Origin: Ilyonectria destructans
Lineage: Eukaryota > Ascomycota > Sordariomycetes > Hypocreales > Nectriaceae
Direction: 5' to 3'
Assembly (NCBI GenBank): GCA_020740775.1
Contig: JAHEWK010000003.1
Span: 1,488,001-1,552,000 of the forward strand
DNA length: 64,000 nucleotides
Under the pieces are notes generated by a model that made no database searches, had not been told where the DNA came from, and worked only from the letters and a program-made list of their open reading frames with translations. Position numbers and translations under genes: made by a program. Numbering within the stretch: position 1 is the first letter of the stretch; each line of letters begins with the position of its first letter. This document shows positions 60,501 through 63,246 of the stretch, one piece after another.

Positions 60501-63246
60501 CGTCGCCTGTTCTGCCTCGTCCGAATGCGCTGCTGGCCAAGCTTGCGTGTCGGGAGCCTGTGGCGCCTGCTCAACAAGCAGTCAGTGTGATAGTGGCCAA
60601 GTATGCAGCGTCGGTCTCTGCATCGCAGCTTGCACTTCAACCTCGTGTTTGCTCGGATCAGTTTGCAAGGCTGGGTTGTGCTCCCCTTGCACTGGGAACT
60701 CGGATTGCACCACTGGGCAGGTTTGTTCCCTCGGAGCCTGCGGAATCTGTACCCTCGATTCGCAGTGCACCACGGCCGGCCAGGTGTGCAACAGCGGCGC
60801 CTGCTCTGCGGGCTGTACATCCAACTCACAGTGCAGCAACGGCCAGGCGTGTAAGTCGGGCCACTGCACAGTCTGCTCAGGCAACTCGGATTGCGGTACC
60901 GGCCAAGTATGCAGTCTCGGAGTCTGTGGCGCCTGTACTACCGATCTCCAATGTGGTACTCTCGGCATCGGACAATACTGTTCCAACGGCGCCTGTCGCG
61001 CAAGCTGCGCATCCAACACAGATTGTAGCAGCAACGAGGTCTGCAACACCTCCACCGGGAAATGCGGCGCTTGCACGCTCAGCTCTCAGTGTTCCGACGG
61101 CCTCGCCTGCGTCAGCGGCACTTGCGCTACCTGCACAGCTAGCACTCAGTGTATTGCTGGACAGGTCTGCAGCAGTGGTGTCTGCATAGCTGCCTGCACG
61201 TCCAACGCAGCGTGCCTTGCTGGTCAAGTCTGTAATATTGCCTCCGGTCTCTGCGGCGCATGCACCTCCAACGGCCAGTGCAATGCGGGTTCCGTCTGCA
61301 ATCTCGTGGCGGGAACCTGCGGTCTCTGCACGCTCGATTCCCAGTGCCTCGTCGGTCAAGGGTGCGATACTTCGACCGGCCTTTGTGCCACCGTGTGCGA
61401 TACCACCGTCGGTTGTGGTGGCGGCCGCGTCTGTACCGTCCCGGAATCCAGCACCGGCACCACCGGTCTCTGCACCGGCTGCACCAAGACATCCCAGTGC
61501 CGCACCGGACAAGTTTGCCTCAGCGGCCTCTGTTCGGCCTGTACCGCCGACACTCAGTGCGGCACCGGGCAAGTCTGCCGTCTCGGATCCTGTGCTGCGA
61601 GCTGCACGACCAACGCGGGCTGCAGCACTGGTCAAGTGTGTTCATCCGGATCCTGCACCGCGTGTACGGATTCTACTGAGTGTAATACCGGACAGGTTTG
61701 TTCCTCTGGTACCTGCACTGCCTGTACCGCGTCTACTCAATGCACGGCAAGCCAGGTCTGTAGCAGCGGTCTTTGCATCGCTGCTTGCACCTCCAACGCT
61801 GGCTGTGGTACGGGCCAAGTCTGTCAAGCCGGGTTCTGTGTGGCCTGTACCGACACCTCTCAGTGTAATACGGGCCAGGTCTGTACCCTCGGTTCCTGCG
61901 GGGCCTGCCTTCTCGACACCCAGTGTACTACTTCCGGACAGGTCTGCAACAGTGGAGTTTGCTCCGCTGGTTGCACGGCTAATTCGCAGTGCGGCACTGG
62001 ACAGGTCTGTTCGTCTGGCCATTGTACTGTCTGTACCTTGTCTTCCCAATGCAACACCGGCACTACCACTGGCCAGGTCTGTCTACTTGGCGCATGCGGT
62101 GCCTGTTCTCTTGACGCCCAGTGTCCCTTGGGACAGGTCTGCGAGAGCGGCCAATGCATCGCCTCCTGCTCATCCAACTCGGACTGCAGCACAGGCAAAG
62201 TGTGCTCCGGCGGCCATTGTACGACGTGTGCGTTGACCTCCCAGTGCAACACTGGTCAAGTCTGCTCAAGCGGTGTCTGTGGGGCTTGCACTTCCGACAC
62301 TCAATGCTCCCTGGGCAATGTCTGCACCAGCGGCCTCTGTCAAACGGCCTGTCTCGCCAACTCCGGCTGCAGTAGTGGTCAAGTCTGTTCGTCTGGCCAC
62401 TGCGTTGCTTGCGCCACGGACTCGCAGTGCAATACCGGTGGCACCCTCGGCCAGGTCTGTTTGAGTGGCGTATGCAGCGCTTGTACGCTTGATAACCAGT
62501 GTACAACGTCTGGTCAAGTCTGCAACAGCGGTGTTTGTTCCGCCGCCTGTACATCTACCAGTTGCACTGGCGGTCAGGTCTGTCTATCAAACCATTGCGC
62601 TGCCTGTACGGATACCAGCCAGTGTGCCTCTGGCACGGCCTGCGTGGGCGGAGTGTGTACCACTTGTACGCTTGACAGTCAATGTACCGGCGGCCAAGTA
62701 TGCAACAGCGGTGTCTGCTCTGCCGCCTGCACATCTACGAGTTGCACTGGTGGTCAGGCCTGTATATCCAATCACTGCGCTGCCTGTACGGATACTTCCC
62801 AGTGCTCCTCTGGCAAGGCCTGTGTGGGCGGCCTGTGTACCATTTGTACGCTTGACAGCCAATGTTCAAGCGGCCAGGTGTGCAGCAGTTTTGCCTGTAT
62901 TGCCGCCTGTACCACTGCGAGTTGCACCGGTGGCACAGCTTGTGTCTCTGGTCACTGTACTATTTGCACGGCCTCCTCTCAGTGTCCAGTCACTGGCCAA
63001 GTTTGCACTCTCGCTGGTGTATGTGCCTCTTGTTCTGTCACCAATCCGTGCCCTAATACCCAAGTCTGCGGCACCAACAATCTCTGCGGTCCCTGCACCA
63101 CTGACGCCCAATGCGGTACTAATCGAGGATGTGCAAACGGTACGTGTCGGTCCAAGTCTTGCTCTACCGCGGCTTCTTGCCTTGGTCTCAACATCTGTGG
63201 CGCGACCAATATTTGCCTTTGTCTCTTCGGACTCTGCGCGCTTTGA
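29788..63246 (+). CDS. Giant cysteine-rich tandem-repeat protein, C-terminal part (about 11,150 aa)
   Basis: This is the same frame and protein as the upstream half, read from just after the TAA. It has no usable start of its own: the frame opens mid-module and the first ATG is 5.46 kb in. In order it contains the end of the DTGIC array, QVCSSGTC-type modules (to about 32170), a mixed array (to about 35760), a distinct Leu/Gly/Cys segment (35764-36053), 22.5 kb of modules with Leu-Pro spacers arranged in about 303-bp blocks (36054-58630), a second Leu/Gly/Cys segment (58630-59115), short-spacer modules (59116-63160) and a C-terminal cap. The frame ends LCLCLFGLCAL then TGA. There is no transmembrane helix or GPI-type tail, so the product should be released or cross-linked by disulfides. 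Wall or matrix function is inferred from composition only. Confidence 0.82.
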   Translation, partial: TCVDGVCTPPCTSDTDCDGTETCATDTGICTASTGCSSDADCASGETCNAGSGICTPSSTGCSSDSDCTPGETCNTESGICTPPSTGCTSDTQCGSGQTCVDGACNPPCTSDTDCDTTETCATDTGTCTTSTACSTDSDCASGETCNTGTGSCTPTSTGCSSDTQCGSGQTCVDGACTPPCTSDTDCDGTETCATDTGICTASTGCSTDSDCASGETCNIDSGTCTPTSPGCTSDTQCGSTQTCVGGVCTPPCSSDTDCASGETCASGTCTSGPVSGCSVDSDCPSGETCVSNTCTTGTGCQTSTDCNSGENCISGSCTTTACTTAPDCGTGETCNSGICTAGTGCTTDSDCTSGQVCNSGTCTAQGCSVDTDCATGQVCSSGTCTSVPGCTTDSDCDSSQVCSSGTCVSGTSCTTDSDCASGQVCSSGTCTVESGCSADTDCATGQVCSSGTCITATGCTTDSDCPSDQVCSSGTCTAQPGCTTDTDCGTGQICSSGTCTTEPECTTDSDCSSNQVCSSGTCTAQSTCSTDTDCTAGQVCSSGTCISDPSCTTDSDCGSDQVCSSGTCITQSTCSTDTDCATGQVCSSGTCTEDSTCTTDSDCGSDQVCSSGTCTTQTTCSSDTDCATGQVCSSGICIENPSCTTDSDCTTGQVCSSGTCISQSTCTTDTDCTSGQVCSSGICTAGTSCIADTDCASGQVCSSGVCTEDSTCTTNSDCTTGQVCTSGTCTTQSTCTIDTDCTSGQVCSSGICTAGTGCTADTDCASGQVCTSGTCTAASGCTVDTDCASGQVCTAGVCSCSSDDQCASGETCVSGSCTPATGCAASSDCGSGEVCVATVCQPSTGCTTDSQCTSGQTCSSGACTCSSSEQCGAGTNCVSGTCTPDDCSIDTDCATGEVCNTGSCEPATGCTLDSQCSSGQTCDSGVCTCSSDDQCGTDESCVSGSCAPTTGCTTDSQCGSGEVCVAAVCQPSTGCTSDDQCTTGQTCSSGACTCSSSDQCGNETNCISGTCTADIPCASDDECADGETCNDGTCDPVTGCTSDSQCSSGQTCASGVCTCSADSQCGTGEACVDGSCQPATGCTANSECGSGEVCIATVCQPSTGCTSDAQCTSGQTCSSGACTCSSSDQCGSDTSCISGICTAVTPCQADSDCAGGETCVSGTCTPGSGTTCTSSTDCPSGESCVSGLCTTSGCTSSSECASGESCVSSTCTATDCTSDTECPTGETCVSGTCTTGPTSGCTTDAECPSGETCVSNACTTGTQCTSSADCSPGETCILAQCTVSDCTSSADCGSGESCVSNICTATACTADAECVSGETCVSGSCTTGPTSGCTTDAECPSGETCVSNACTTGTQCASSADCSPGETCILAQCTASGCTSSTQCGAGENCISNTCTATDCTDNTQCGSGETCISGTCTPPTECSTAADCDPGQTCSSGTCSPSTCTADDDCDSGSTCVSGTCAPSTGCTTDSQCSSGQTCQSGVCTSPSCTLDSDCSTGETCVSGTCSSSSCTLDSDCSTGQTCVSGTCTTTPSDCTLDSDCSTGQTCVSGTCTISTGCTLDSDCSTGQTCESGVCTSPSCTLDSDCSTGQTCVSGTCTTTPSDCTLDSDCSTGETCVSGACTTTPNDCTLDSDCSAGQTCESGVCTSPPGCVSDSDCSTGQTCESGTCTSPSCTLDSDCTAGQTCQSGVCTPSNGCILDSDCSTGETCVSGTCTTTPTECTLDSDCSTGQTCESGVCTSPNDCTLDSDCLTGETCVSGTCTTPTGCTLDSDCSTGQTCISGTCTTPPSECSVDSDCPTGQTCESGVCTSPSCTLDSDCMAGQTCQSGVCTSSSGCTLDSECASGQTCESGTCTSPTGCTADSNCATGQTCESGVCTCDTNDQCGTGVCDSGTCTTEIPCESDSECADGETCVSGTCTASTSCTSSDQCSTGETCVGGICTASTGCTSSDECGTGETCVGGTCTPGSGCTTDDQCGTSEVCEGGVCMPEDGSTRCATNADCPLGVGLCAFGLCICENGFCKLNSDVSLCSGTGTCPDGQECQFGVCIDTIECTDNSICETQANLCIAGGFCTCIDGLCLLTNLLTGQCSGDSDCGADEMCVAKTCLPKLLTTCANGGTCSDGQTCTQGVCLPTDLTQCSASNPCSDGSLVCTLGVCLPELITTCTGDDGCPADNTCTAGICLPSILPTCSGNSDCGTEENCVGGICISNILRLCTTTQDCGSASACHVGVCVPEILDSCTTDTDCQGSLKCSAIGYCLPEIITACTDDTQCASFEACTAGLCLPGILPFCTDTSDCQPSENCVSGVCIDNNIPLCTGDDVCGADQSCLAGLCLPTVLPPCTSDSDCDNSLKCSALGYCLPEVITSCTADSGCTEGNACTAGLCLPSLLPSCQIDSDCSSSENCVLGICVPDLLPLCPNGNECSAAQTCTGGVCIPTVLPACTTDSDCDSSLKCSALGFCLPEVITACTADSDCSDGNACTAGFCIPPLVPTCQGDSDCATSENCVAGICIPDVLPLCTQASDCTSDQTCTAGVCLPTILPDCTTDSQCSDGQICSALGVCLPSTITPCTGDSSCDEGQSCTAGICLASILPSTCLSSADCGQGNNCVLGICFPDILPLCTDDSSCSADQTCTAGICLPTILPTCTSDAGCSTGETCSAFGVCMPTVITACVDDSACSSGETCSAGLCLPTVIPTCQDGTDCGTGENCVSGLCIPDILPLCQDDTTCGEDQTCTAGVCLPAILPTCTNDAACGEGQTCSQLGVCLPNTLTACQDDSTCSSGESCQAGLCLPSILSGCTDTTGCDSSEQCVGGLCVPGVLSICISTTDCSAVETCTVGVCVPIILPSCTLDTDCTAGLKCSAALSICLPEVITACQDVSACSSGESCTSGFCIPSVLPTCTDASGCDSDEQCVAGLCVPSILDICTTTADCSTDETCTVGVCVPSLLPACTSDTDCTNNFKCSAALGVCFPEVITSCVDTSSCSTGESCTAGLCIPSLLPTCEVDSDCTAGSEQCVAGLCVPSALDTCSSDTDCIVEQTCTAGVCIPSALPTCTSDTDCSNGLTCSATLGTCIPEVITTCTGAADCAADETCTSGLCVPSSIPLCTGASDCAADTEQCVAGLCVPSFLDTCSSATDCSDGAACTAGLCVPSGLPTCTSDSECGDGLSCSAALGVCVPDVITACSQASDCQDGESCTAGVCFPSLAPTCTEDSQCSSGTEQCVAGLCVPAVLVTCPSGNECADGETCTAGVCVPSVLPTCTSDTDCTTGLKCSAALGSCFPEVITACQDDTTCGTGEACTAGICLPSLLPTCAVDSDCTAGTEQCVAGLCVPSALDVCTDDTTCGADQTCTAGVCIPTVLPPCTSDSECSSGFTCSAALSVCVPEVITACQDDTACTDGQTCTAGICIPTIVPACQTDTDCESSESCLAGVCVPSVLPQCTDTTGCDTDQTCTAGVCIPTVLPACTDDAQCSSGFVCSVALSVCVPEVVTTCQDDTSCTDDQTCTAGVCLPPIVPTCQADGDCQSEESCVTGICVPSVLDTCTDSSTCTADQTCTAGVCVPTILPSCSNDAECSAGFKCSAALGVCAPEVVIACQDDTTCSTGETCTAGLCLPPIIPACAADADCASTESCVAGLCVPATLDTCTDSTTCSADQTCTAGVCVPTILPICSTDSDCGAGLQCSTTLGTCLPEVVLTCAATSDCGSDQTCTAGLCIPSILSTCTGDSDCTAGTEQCVSGLCVPSVLDTCSDSTTCGQGQTCTAGVCVPTILPPCATDADCSDGLKCSSLGTCLPDVLTACQDIGECAAEETCTAGFCVPSILPSCQQDSQCASTETCVGGICVPSTLQTCSDDTGCSSEQTCTSGVCVPTILPACTTDIDCGNGLKCSALGVCLPDVVNTCDDTTGCADGQTCTAGVCLPSTLPTCSGDSDCTPDTEQCVAGLCVPSTLDTCSSDTDCLTEQTCTAGVCVPTILPACTTDTDCGNTLKCSALGVCLPEVVDTCTDTTGCGADQTCTAGLCVPSTLPLCSDATQCDGTEDCVAGLCAPSALVTCTDGSCADGLTCTAGVCVPTILPACTADTDCNDGYTCSAALGVCLPEVITACTDSATDCGTGETCTAGVCLPSLAPTCTGDSDCAPDTEQCVTGICVPSVLDTCSSDTDCATDQTCTAGVCVATVLPACTSDDDCGAGFKCSVALNVCFPEVVIACEDDSTCGSGESCTAGICIPTITPACTGDSDCTPDTEQCVAGVCVPSVLDTCSTDADCTTSQTCTAGVCVPTVLPACTNNAQCSSGFICSTPLGTCIPEVITTCQDDSTCSSGETCTAGICIPTIVPACTGDSDCTADTEKCVDGLCVPSVFDTCTDTSGCTTEQTCTAGVCVPTVLPACTVDSDCLSNLICSVLGVCIPETIVGCQQDSECTGGQTCTAGICLPDVTDIFPACSTDNPCSTGETCTSGVCLPEGLTSCTDASSCQSGQACTAGVCLPDVLPTCADDSSCQTDEVCRLGVCLPTDLTICIADSDCSSVQTCTVGICIPQVFPTCINDSGCSTGQTCTSGICLPDTLNTCTSDTDCGTGQSCTSNVCLPTVLPTCTDDSVCQADQTCRLGVCIPRDLAACTADGDCSSEQTCTAGFCLPQIFPTCVDDTSCTSGQTCTAGVCLPDTLPTCSTDTDCGDGQSCTSGVCLPTVLPTCTDDSACTADQTCRLGVCIPRDLAVCTTDGDCSAEQTCTAGLCLPSQIFPTCTDSTECTTGQTCTSGLCLPDVLTTCSVDTDCGDSQSCTSGVCLPTVLPTCTDDSTCTADQTCQLGVCIPRVITACTDDSSCSSDQTCTGGLCLPSVIFPTCTGDSDCATGQTCTSNTCLPSTLQSCSTDSDCDESQACTGGVCLPSVLPTCAADTDCTTGDVCRLGVCLPETLTTCSDDTECAATQSCTAGICIADVIPSCTNSDDCQSGESCTAGLCLPETIQSCQGDSECTEEQTCTGGVCLPSVLPTCSVDTDCTSSEVCRLGVCVPEVVTTCQVDSDCATTESCTAGLCLPDVIPACINTADCTTGEVCTAGLCLPDALDTCTTDSDCETDQACTAGVCLPSVLPTCSTDSECTNGDVCRLGVCLPPVVTTCQVDSDCETSQSCTAGVCLPQVIPSCSTADDCTAGQTCTSGVCLPDTLDTCTTNTDCGTDQTCTAGVCLPSILPPCSDDSQCASQLVCRLGVCLPRVVTPCQVDTECTSTDSCTAGICLASVLCSSDGDCDSGETCTAGVCLPTLIPDCSTDGNCGQGESCLAGICLPETVRTCSTDAPCAAGQTCTSGVCLPDVLPTCSLDTDCTTGQLCRLGLCVPDVVTVCTTSDDCTSSQSCTGGICLPTIFPACTSDATCGQGESCLGGTCLPQGLEACEVDADTCATGQTCTGGVCLPIDLRQCTADSGCGTGQICRLGVCIPQVLDVCTADTDCGTDQACTGGICLPKIFPVCTSDQTCNENESCLGGVCLPSVLDECGTDQSCATGQTCTGGVCLPDAMILCTLDNECAPDEACRLGVCIPTTLAGCTQDSDCTTAGQACTGGFCLPVFPTCTSADNCGRGEVCLGGICLPQGLPSCSDDTGCADGQSCTAGVCFPAVFPPCTSDSNCEDGQSCTGNVCLPDTVTSCTTDADCTIAQTSCQLGVCLPDLLSSCTADSSCADNEVCRLGLCVPDTLTPCTGDDACETGQVCTAGICLPDVIPGCSSNADCATDEVCEASLCLPQGIQSCSTEGDCTTSQACTGGICLPVVLPTCSSDTDCSSATDVCRLGVCVPRDLSLCSADSDCSTDQTCTAGVCLATVFPVCTDNAGCNTGEVCTGGVCLPDALDTCSLDSDCTSSQTCTAGVCLPSILPQCADDSTCLDTELCRLGVCVPRDLVACTADSGCSDGQVCTAGICLPTVFPACTADSDCASGLSCQANTCLPQGIQSCDTDSACPTDKTCTAGLCLPSILPTCEDDTACSSTEVCRVGVCVPRTLDTCETSADCTGTQTCTAGFCIPTVLPACTTDSNCLNGEVCQAGICLPSAIDTCSVDADCSTEQTCTAGVCLPTVLPACTDDTDCSGDNGVCRLGVCVPQTLTACTTSDDCSDTETCTAGICLPTVFPACITSTDCTSGQSCEAGICLPADIPTCSVDTDCSTDQTCTSGVCLPTILPTCTADTDCGTNSLCRLGVCVPRTLNVCVSIDDCATTESCTAGICLATVLPSCSTATDCSTGEVCEAGLCLPETIQTCSSADDCLATQSCTGGICLPTILPTCSDDSGCDVDEVCRVGVCIPRDLAACTTNDDCADQQACTAGICLPQVFPTCSIDSDCTAGNVCTANTCLPSTIQSCTTSDDCLASQSCTSGVCLPSILPACSDDSTCDVDEVCRLGLCIPRDLSLCTDDTTCTDGQTCTAGICLATVFPTCSTTDDCGSGQVCEASICLPSTVQTCTTANDCLATQSCTGGICLPTGLPTCTDDTSCSAEAVCRLGLCIPRDLAACTSDDGCTDSQTCTAGFCLPTPFNTCQVDTDCGTGEACTGGTCLPTRLISCSTNSVCSEGQSCTGGVCLPTILATCSDDTACVVTEVCRLGVCIPVDLAVCSTNGDCTTGQVCTAGICLPEVFPGCQDDSGCSTTETCTAGLCLPQGLDTCDSDDQCSDGQTCTAGVCLPTVLPTCSDDTGCTAEEVCRLGVCVPRDLTVCILDSDCTTEQSCTAGICIPSLFPPCQTDEDCGAGESCTAATCLPSAIQGCSADSGCGAGQTCSSGVCLPTVLPACTADTDCSGESVCRLGVCLPSLLTTCTDDSGCTTDQTCTAGICLASALPACQSDTDCGDSEACLNGVCLPDVLQTCTPTSGCDDGQTCTSGVCLPSTLPECSTDTNCGTGLLCRLGVCIPQDLSTCETTTDCTGDNVCTSGICVPPVFPGCATSTDCSQGQSCTAGLCLPAGLNTCTDDAQCTGDQVCTSGVCLPRLLPTCSIDSDCTSGSVCRLGTCLPQDLALCTTDSTCAQGESCTGGICLPTIFPDCTVDGDCATGNSCTGGICLPSGVDVCSDEAPCADGLTCTLGVCLPSLPACTLDSDCDNNGVCRLGVCLPADLNTCTADSDCTDNENCTAGICILKLFPTCSQDSDCSSTDACTGGICLPSGIVSCPQDGQCSEGQTCTSGVCLPDNLPTCTTDSDCASDQLCRLGACLPQDLSLCQLDEQCPVDQVCTAGICLPETFPLCQTDANCDSGFTCTSGSCLPSIIPTCDTDNPCTAGQTCTSGLCLPDVLPTCSLDSDCRSDEACRLGLCIPKDLAACTADSDCPATQTCTGGLCIPEIFSPCATDTDCGSGNSCTGSLCLPIGIASCTDDTGCSEGQTCTGGACLPQGLGACSADLDCASDDVCRLGVCIPQDLILCTLDSDCGTGQACTAGLCLSQIIPSCQSSSDCTEGQTCTANVCLPSTLTPCTAGDGTCTTGQTCTAGVCLPEVLPTCSQDTDCGDSQVCRAGVCFPEVVTACTDDTTCSDGQTCTAGLCLPTVFPTCESATDCTSGDICVSGTCLPDIVTQCTADTDCGTGETCTNGVCLGDFIPTCSADSDCTSTEVCRLGVCLPRDLISCSTDQPCTDGQTCTAGVCVADVFLACESSTDCSTGQACTGGFCLPDFINSCDGDTCAAGQTCTSGVCLPDVVDTCAIDSDCSSDEVCRLGACFPRVLNSCDDDTPCSSTQTCTAGICLATVFPACEVATDCAEGQDCIAQTCLPSTLVSCGTDSPCTGDATCTSGVCLPSSLISCSDDSECASHLLCRLGVCIPRDILSCTDNSGCSDDNVCTAGFCVPQLFPGCQSSTDCSSGQACTANLCLPVGLESCATDDECAAGQTCASGACLPDILPSCTAEADCSGEQVCRLGLCIPSDLTVCSADSDCTSDQTCTAGLCLPSVFPPCQTDQNCADDLVCTAGVCLPSVLPACQTDGDCGANQACVSNICLPSVLPACTTDAQCTGGDVCRLGNCLPADLAVCTTDGDCTSPQTCVAGLCLAEVFPTCEDTSDCNNGEVCTGGACFPSTLPTCSIDVPCILPGQTCTDGLCLPDVLLSCEDDAACAFGQVCRLGLCIPRTLVTCSDTEPCTGDLTCTAGLCIAPVFPACASSDDCGQGQTCTSSTCLPSTLQGCSDNDACGDGQTCTNGLCLPDILPTCASDSECDTSAVCRLGVCIPSALATCALDSDCSTGQSCVGGICLPQVFPPCASSANCATGQTCTGGVCLPDVFPTCDDADNACADGQSCISGVCLPDVLPTCASDSACGTGKVCRLGVCIPQDVVPCTINSDCTNELTCTGGFCIESAFPACEADADCDSGNTCTGGFCLPSIIPTCTDDSSCTDGQTCNSGVCLPVDLPTCEADADCSANQLCRLGVCIPEVITACTTDTDCGNSQTCTAGLCVPEVFPPCTEDSDCGTGNACYNNVCLPVTLPTCTDSPDTCLDGQTCVGGVCLPANLPACAADTDCGLSQVCRLDLCIPDVIAICTVDTDCSDDQTCTAGVCVPEAFPQCTVDSDCVSGQSCTGGICIIDIFPTCTTDGDCGTSEGCVSGICVPDVLPSCSTDTDCASGQVCRLNLCLPETLTQCQANSDCSDTQTCTGGICLPEVFPTCEIDSDCGSANSCVGGICLPSTLPSCANGETCAEGQTCTSNVCLPDTLPSCSQDTDCGASQVCRLNLCIPEVLNQCETDQQCGTSQICSGGLCVPEVFPGCTANIDCGSGFACTGGLCLPDVLNACGTDTPCEADQTCTAGVCLPDFLPGCTTDSNCGTDQVCRLGVCLPSTAVTCDSSDDSSCESGQTCAAGICVAEIFPPCTDTVDCSTGNVCTAGTCIPEILPACDNNNCAEGQTCVSGVCVPAELPTCTDDTDCGSNLLCRLGVCLPQVVTSCETDTQCGDGQTCSVGLCIPEVFPTCQADLDCSSGQVCTGGVCLPITLPECSDANPCADGSTCSSGVCLPSTLPTCTTDSQCANSQVCRLGVCIPDTLNLCQTDDTCTDGQVCTAGLCLPPVFPTCSTDQDCVTADSCISGVCVPDALPTCTTENDDCAAGQTCVSGVCLPSGLTDCSTGTECATGQVCRLGVCIPDDLTVCETDDQCTTSQTCTAGICLATIFPDCSASNPCGDGLTCTSGVCLPDALGTCETSDTCDAGQSCTGGVCLPTVLPTCQADGDCDTSDVCRLGVCIPRDTVLCTVAEDCSSDQTCTAGICLATVFPGCAQSSDCDTDQTCTAGVCLPNTLNVCQVNGDCTDGQTCASGVCLPALLTSCTVDSNCDTTQVCRLGFCIPRTVSTCTADSDCGTSQSCTGGICVPELLPNCASDTDCSTGQTCTSGVCFPSTVVTCSAETDCQERETCTSGVCVPSVLPACGTDDSCAEGLVCRLGTCLPGVLTSCESSIDCRDGLSCQSGLCVPLSVLCTADTDCDTDNVCRAGLCVPQSFSGCSTDAPCAGGFTCTAGLCIPTVLPGCTTTDDCATDQVCTAGVCLPSSLSGCQAASDCGSTEECRAGLCVPQALIQCTASSDCDNTNSELCLSGLCVSQLTSCTVDDDCTDDDVCTLGLCRPPVVAQCSSDGDCSSEEFCALGVCAPRSLTCTTSDDCSEGNVCTVGLCTPDMSTISCTTATDCLLGVGLCPLGLCTCTDGKCTLDSSVPGCSANSDCVTGQTCQSGACVAATTCSTTNDCTLGLNLCLLPGVCVCLNAVCTLGGGTTPTCTSNSDCDQAGGEICQSGRCVVPSTSCSSNMECTGKVLGLDICLFGLCACNGGTCVYNGPGTCSTNANCDSNEVCTAGKCLPNPLQCTSDASCGSEQICQFGSCIAGCRTNSGCTGTQACQFGVCVPGCTADSDCGSAQTCEDRLCINNVLQECTSTAQCGTAEICQLGTCFPNLLPICLTASQCSEGQICPAGLCTGCSSDAQCGAGRSCQAGLCAASVTPSCTSNSDCGTGLVCQSGLCRACTLSSQCSGDDVCTAGVCGACTLTAQCATGDVCVNGVCSDCTDTSQCGLGRACKSGQCGSCDQNSDCGLGNVCTLGSCTPGCTSNAGCIAGQACIVGLCSTCTTNSQCSTGQACLAGLCTSCLLDAQCASTEVCISGACQPACTTNSQCTSGQVCTLGRCSACLLNSDCDTGQVCSSGSCGTCTSSAQCGLGQVCDAGVCHAACLSNAGCSNGQTCQSGLCVACTDASQCGLGQVCTSGACGSCSTDSQCTTAGQICSGGLCTAGCVSSLTCGGGQVCQSGHCVACSASSECAAGQACVSGACGACSTSSQCDSGQVCSVGLCIAACTSTSCLLGSVCKAGLCSPCTGNSDCTTGQVCSLGACGICTLDSQCTTAGQVCNSGACSAGCTSNSQCSNGQACKSGHCTVCSGNSDCGTGQVCSLGVCGACTTDLQCGTLGIGQYCSNGACRASCASNTDCSSNEVCNTSTGKCGACTLSSQCSDGLACVSGTCATCTASTQCIAGQVCSSGVCIAACTSNAACLAGQVCNIASGLCGACTSNGQCNAGSVCNLVAGTCGLCTLDSQCLVGQGCDTSTGLCATVCDTTVGCGGGRVCTVPESSTGTTGLCTGCTKTSQCRTGQVCLSGLCSACTADTQCGTGQVCRLGSCAASCTTNAGCSTGQVCSSGSCTACTDSTECNTGQVCSSGTCTACTASTQCTASQVCSSGLCIAACTSNAGCGTGQVCQAGFCVACTDTSQCNTGQVCTLGSCGACLLDTQCTTSGQVCNSGVCSAGCTANSQCGTGQVCSSGHCTVCTLSSQCNTGTTTGQVCLLGACGACSLDAQCPLGQVCESGQCIASCSSNSDCSTGKVCSGGHCTTCALTSQCNTGQVCSSGVCGACTSDTQCSLGNVCTSGLCQTACLANSGCSSGQVCSSGHCVACATDSQCNTGGTLGQVCLSGVCSACTLDNQCTTSGQVCNSGVCSAACTSTSCTGGQVCLSNHCAACTDTSQCASGTACVGGVCTTCTLDSQCTGGQVCNSGVCSAACTSTSCTGGQACISNHCAACTDTSQCSSGKACVGGLCTICTLDSQCSSGQVCSSFACIAACTTASCTGGTACVSGHCTICTASSQCPVTGQVCTLAGVCASCSVTNPCPNTQVCGTNNLCGPCTTDAQCGTNRGCANGTCRSKSCSTAASCLGLNICGATNICLCLFGLCAL
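30541..32170 (+). repeat. Array III: QVCSSGTC modules, 69-bp units in 138-bp dimers
   Basis: The modules read CTTDSDC-x4-QVCSSGTC with five-residue spacers. From about 31300 to 32060 they alternate as dimers: the segment starting TGCACCACAGACTCTGACTG at 31441 recurs at 31579, exactly 138 bp later, with matching differences between odd and even members. The cluster is unusually uniform in protein sequence, which suggests recent expansion or conversion. Confidence 0.8.
32171..35760 (+). repeat. Array IV: mixed modules including TLDSDCSTGQTC block
   Basis: 32171-33240 alternates spacerless pairs (VCxCSSxxQC) with VCxATVCQPSTGC modules in a block repeated about three times. 33290-34030 holds two copies of a block containing CILAQC. 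34250-35420 is a run of LDSDCSTGQTC modules with TTTPS or TSPS spacers. All keep four Cys per module. The array ends in a TSSDQC/GTGETCVGG pair at 35560-35700. Confidence 0.75.
35764..36053 (+). other. Leu/Gly/Cys boundary segment 1
   Basis: The simple modules are interrupted by CPLGVGLCAFGLCICENGFC and, about 50 residues on, CETQANLCIAGGFCTCIDGLC. These have closer Cys pairs (CxC) and more hydrophobic residues than any array module. The segment marks the exact border between Array IV and the Leu-Pro array, and related segments appear at 58630-59115 and at the C-terminus, so it looks like a separate domain type. Confidence 0.65.
36054..58630 (+). repeat. Array V: Leu-Pro-spaced modules in ~303-bp higher-order repeats, 22.5 kb
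   Basis: Modules have the form PTC-x5-C-x5-C-x4-C-LP-x2-L, about 25 codons each, grouped in fours. In the first part (to about 43080) each block has one (L/T/F)KCSALGxC module, with TGY codons at 36541, 36844, 37147, 37450, 37756, 38059 and 38362, i.e. 303-306 bp apart. From 43100 the block marker is CRLGVC (a Gln variant at the fourth site), at 43282, 43582, 43882, 44185, 44488, 44788, 45088 and 45388, i.e. 300-303 bp apart. Positions inside the block keep their own signatures (RDL, IFP, DTL, VLP). By length there are about 75 four-module blocks. Confidence 0.85.
58631..59115 (+). other. Leu/Gly/Cys boundary segment 2
   Basis: Three members of the second module type occur here: CLLGVGLCPLGLCTCTDGKC, CTLGLNLCLLPGVCVC and LGLDICLFGLCACNGGTC, interspersed with ordinary four-Cys modules. 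The first is close to the member at 35790. The segment ends the Leu-Pro array just as segment 1 begins it, giving bracket-like boundaries. Confidence 0.65.
59116..63160 (+). repeat. Array VI: short-spacer four-Cys modules
   Basis: The modules read C-x5-C-x5-C-x4-C followed by only one or two residues (typically xAC) before the next Cys, giving about 20 codons per unit, the densest Cys packing in the protein. Many contain QVC or HC (SGHC) and DSQC. Some loops carry a TTA/TT insertion (for example near 60410, 60770, 61925 and 62510). The Leu-Pro spacers are gone. Dense packing and His-Cys pairs make this the best candidate for a compact C-terminal region. Confidence 0.75.
63161..63246 (+). other. 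C-terminal cap of the giant protein
   Basis: The last residues read CSTAASCLGLNICGATNIC then LCLFGLCAL and TGA. This is a truncated copy of the Leu/Gly/Cys boundary module. The tail is too short for a membrane anchor and has no omega-site-like residues followed by a hydrophobic run. Confidence 0.6.

Noticed and set aside
12088..63160. CRISPR array or non-coding satellite
   Set aside because: Periodic repeats are present, but they are protein-coding with frame and Cys positions kept and mostly third-position differences. There are no constant DNA repeats with unique spacers.
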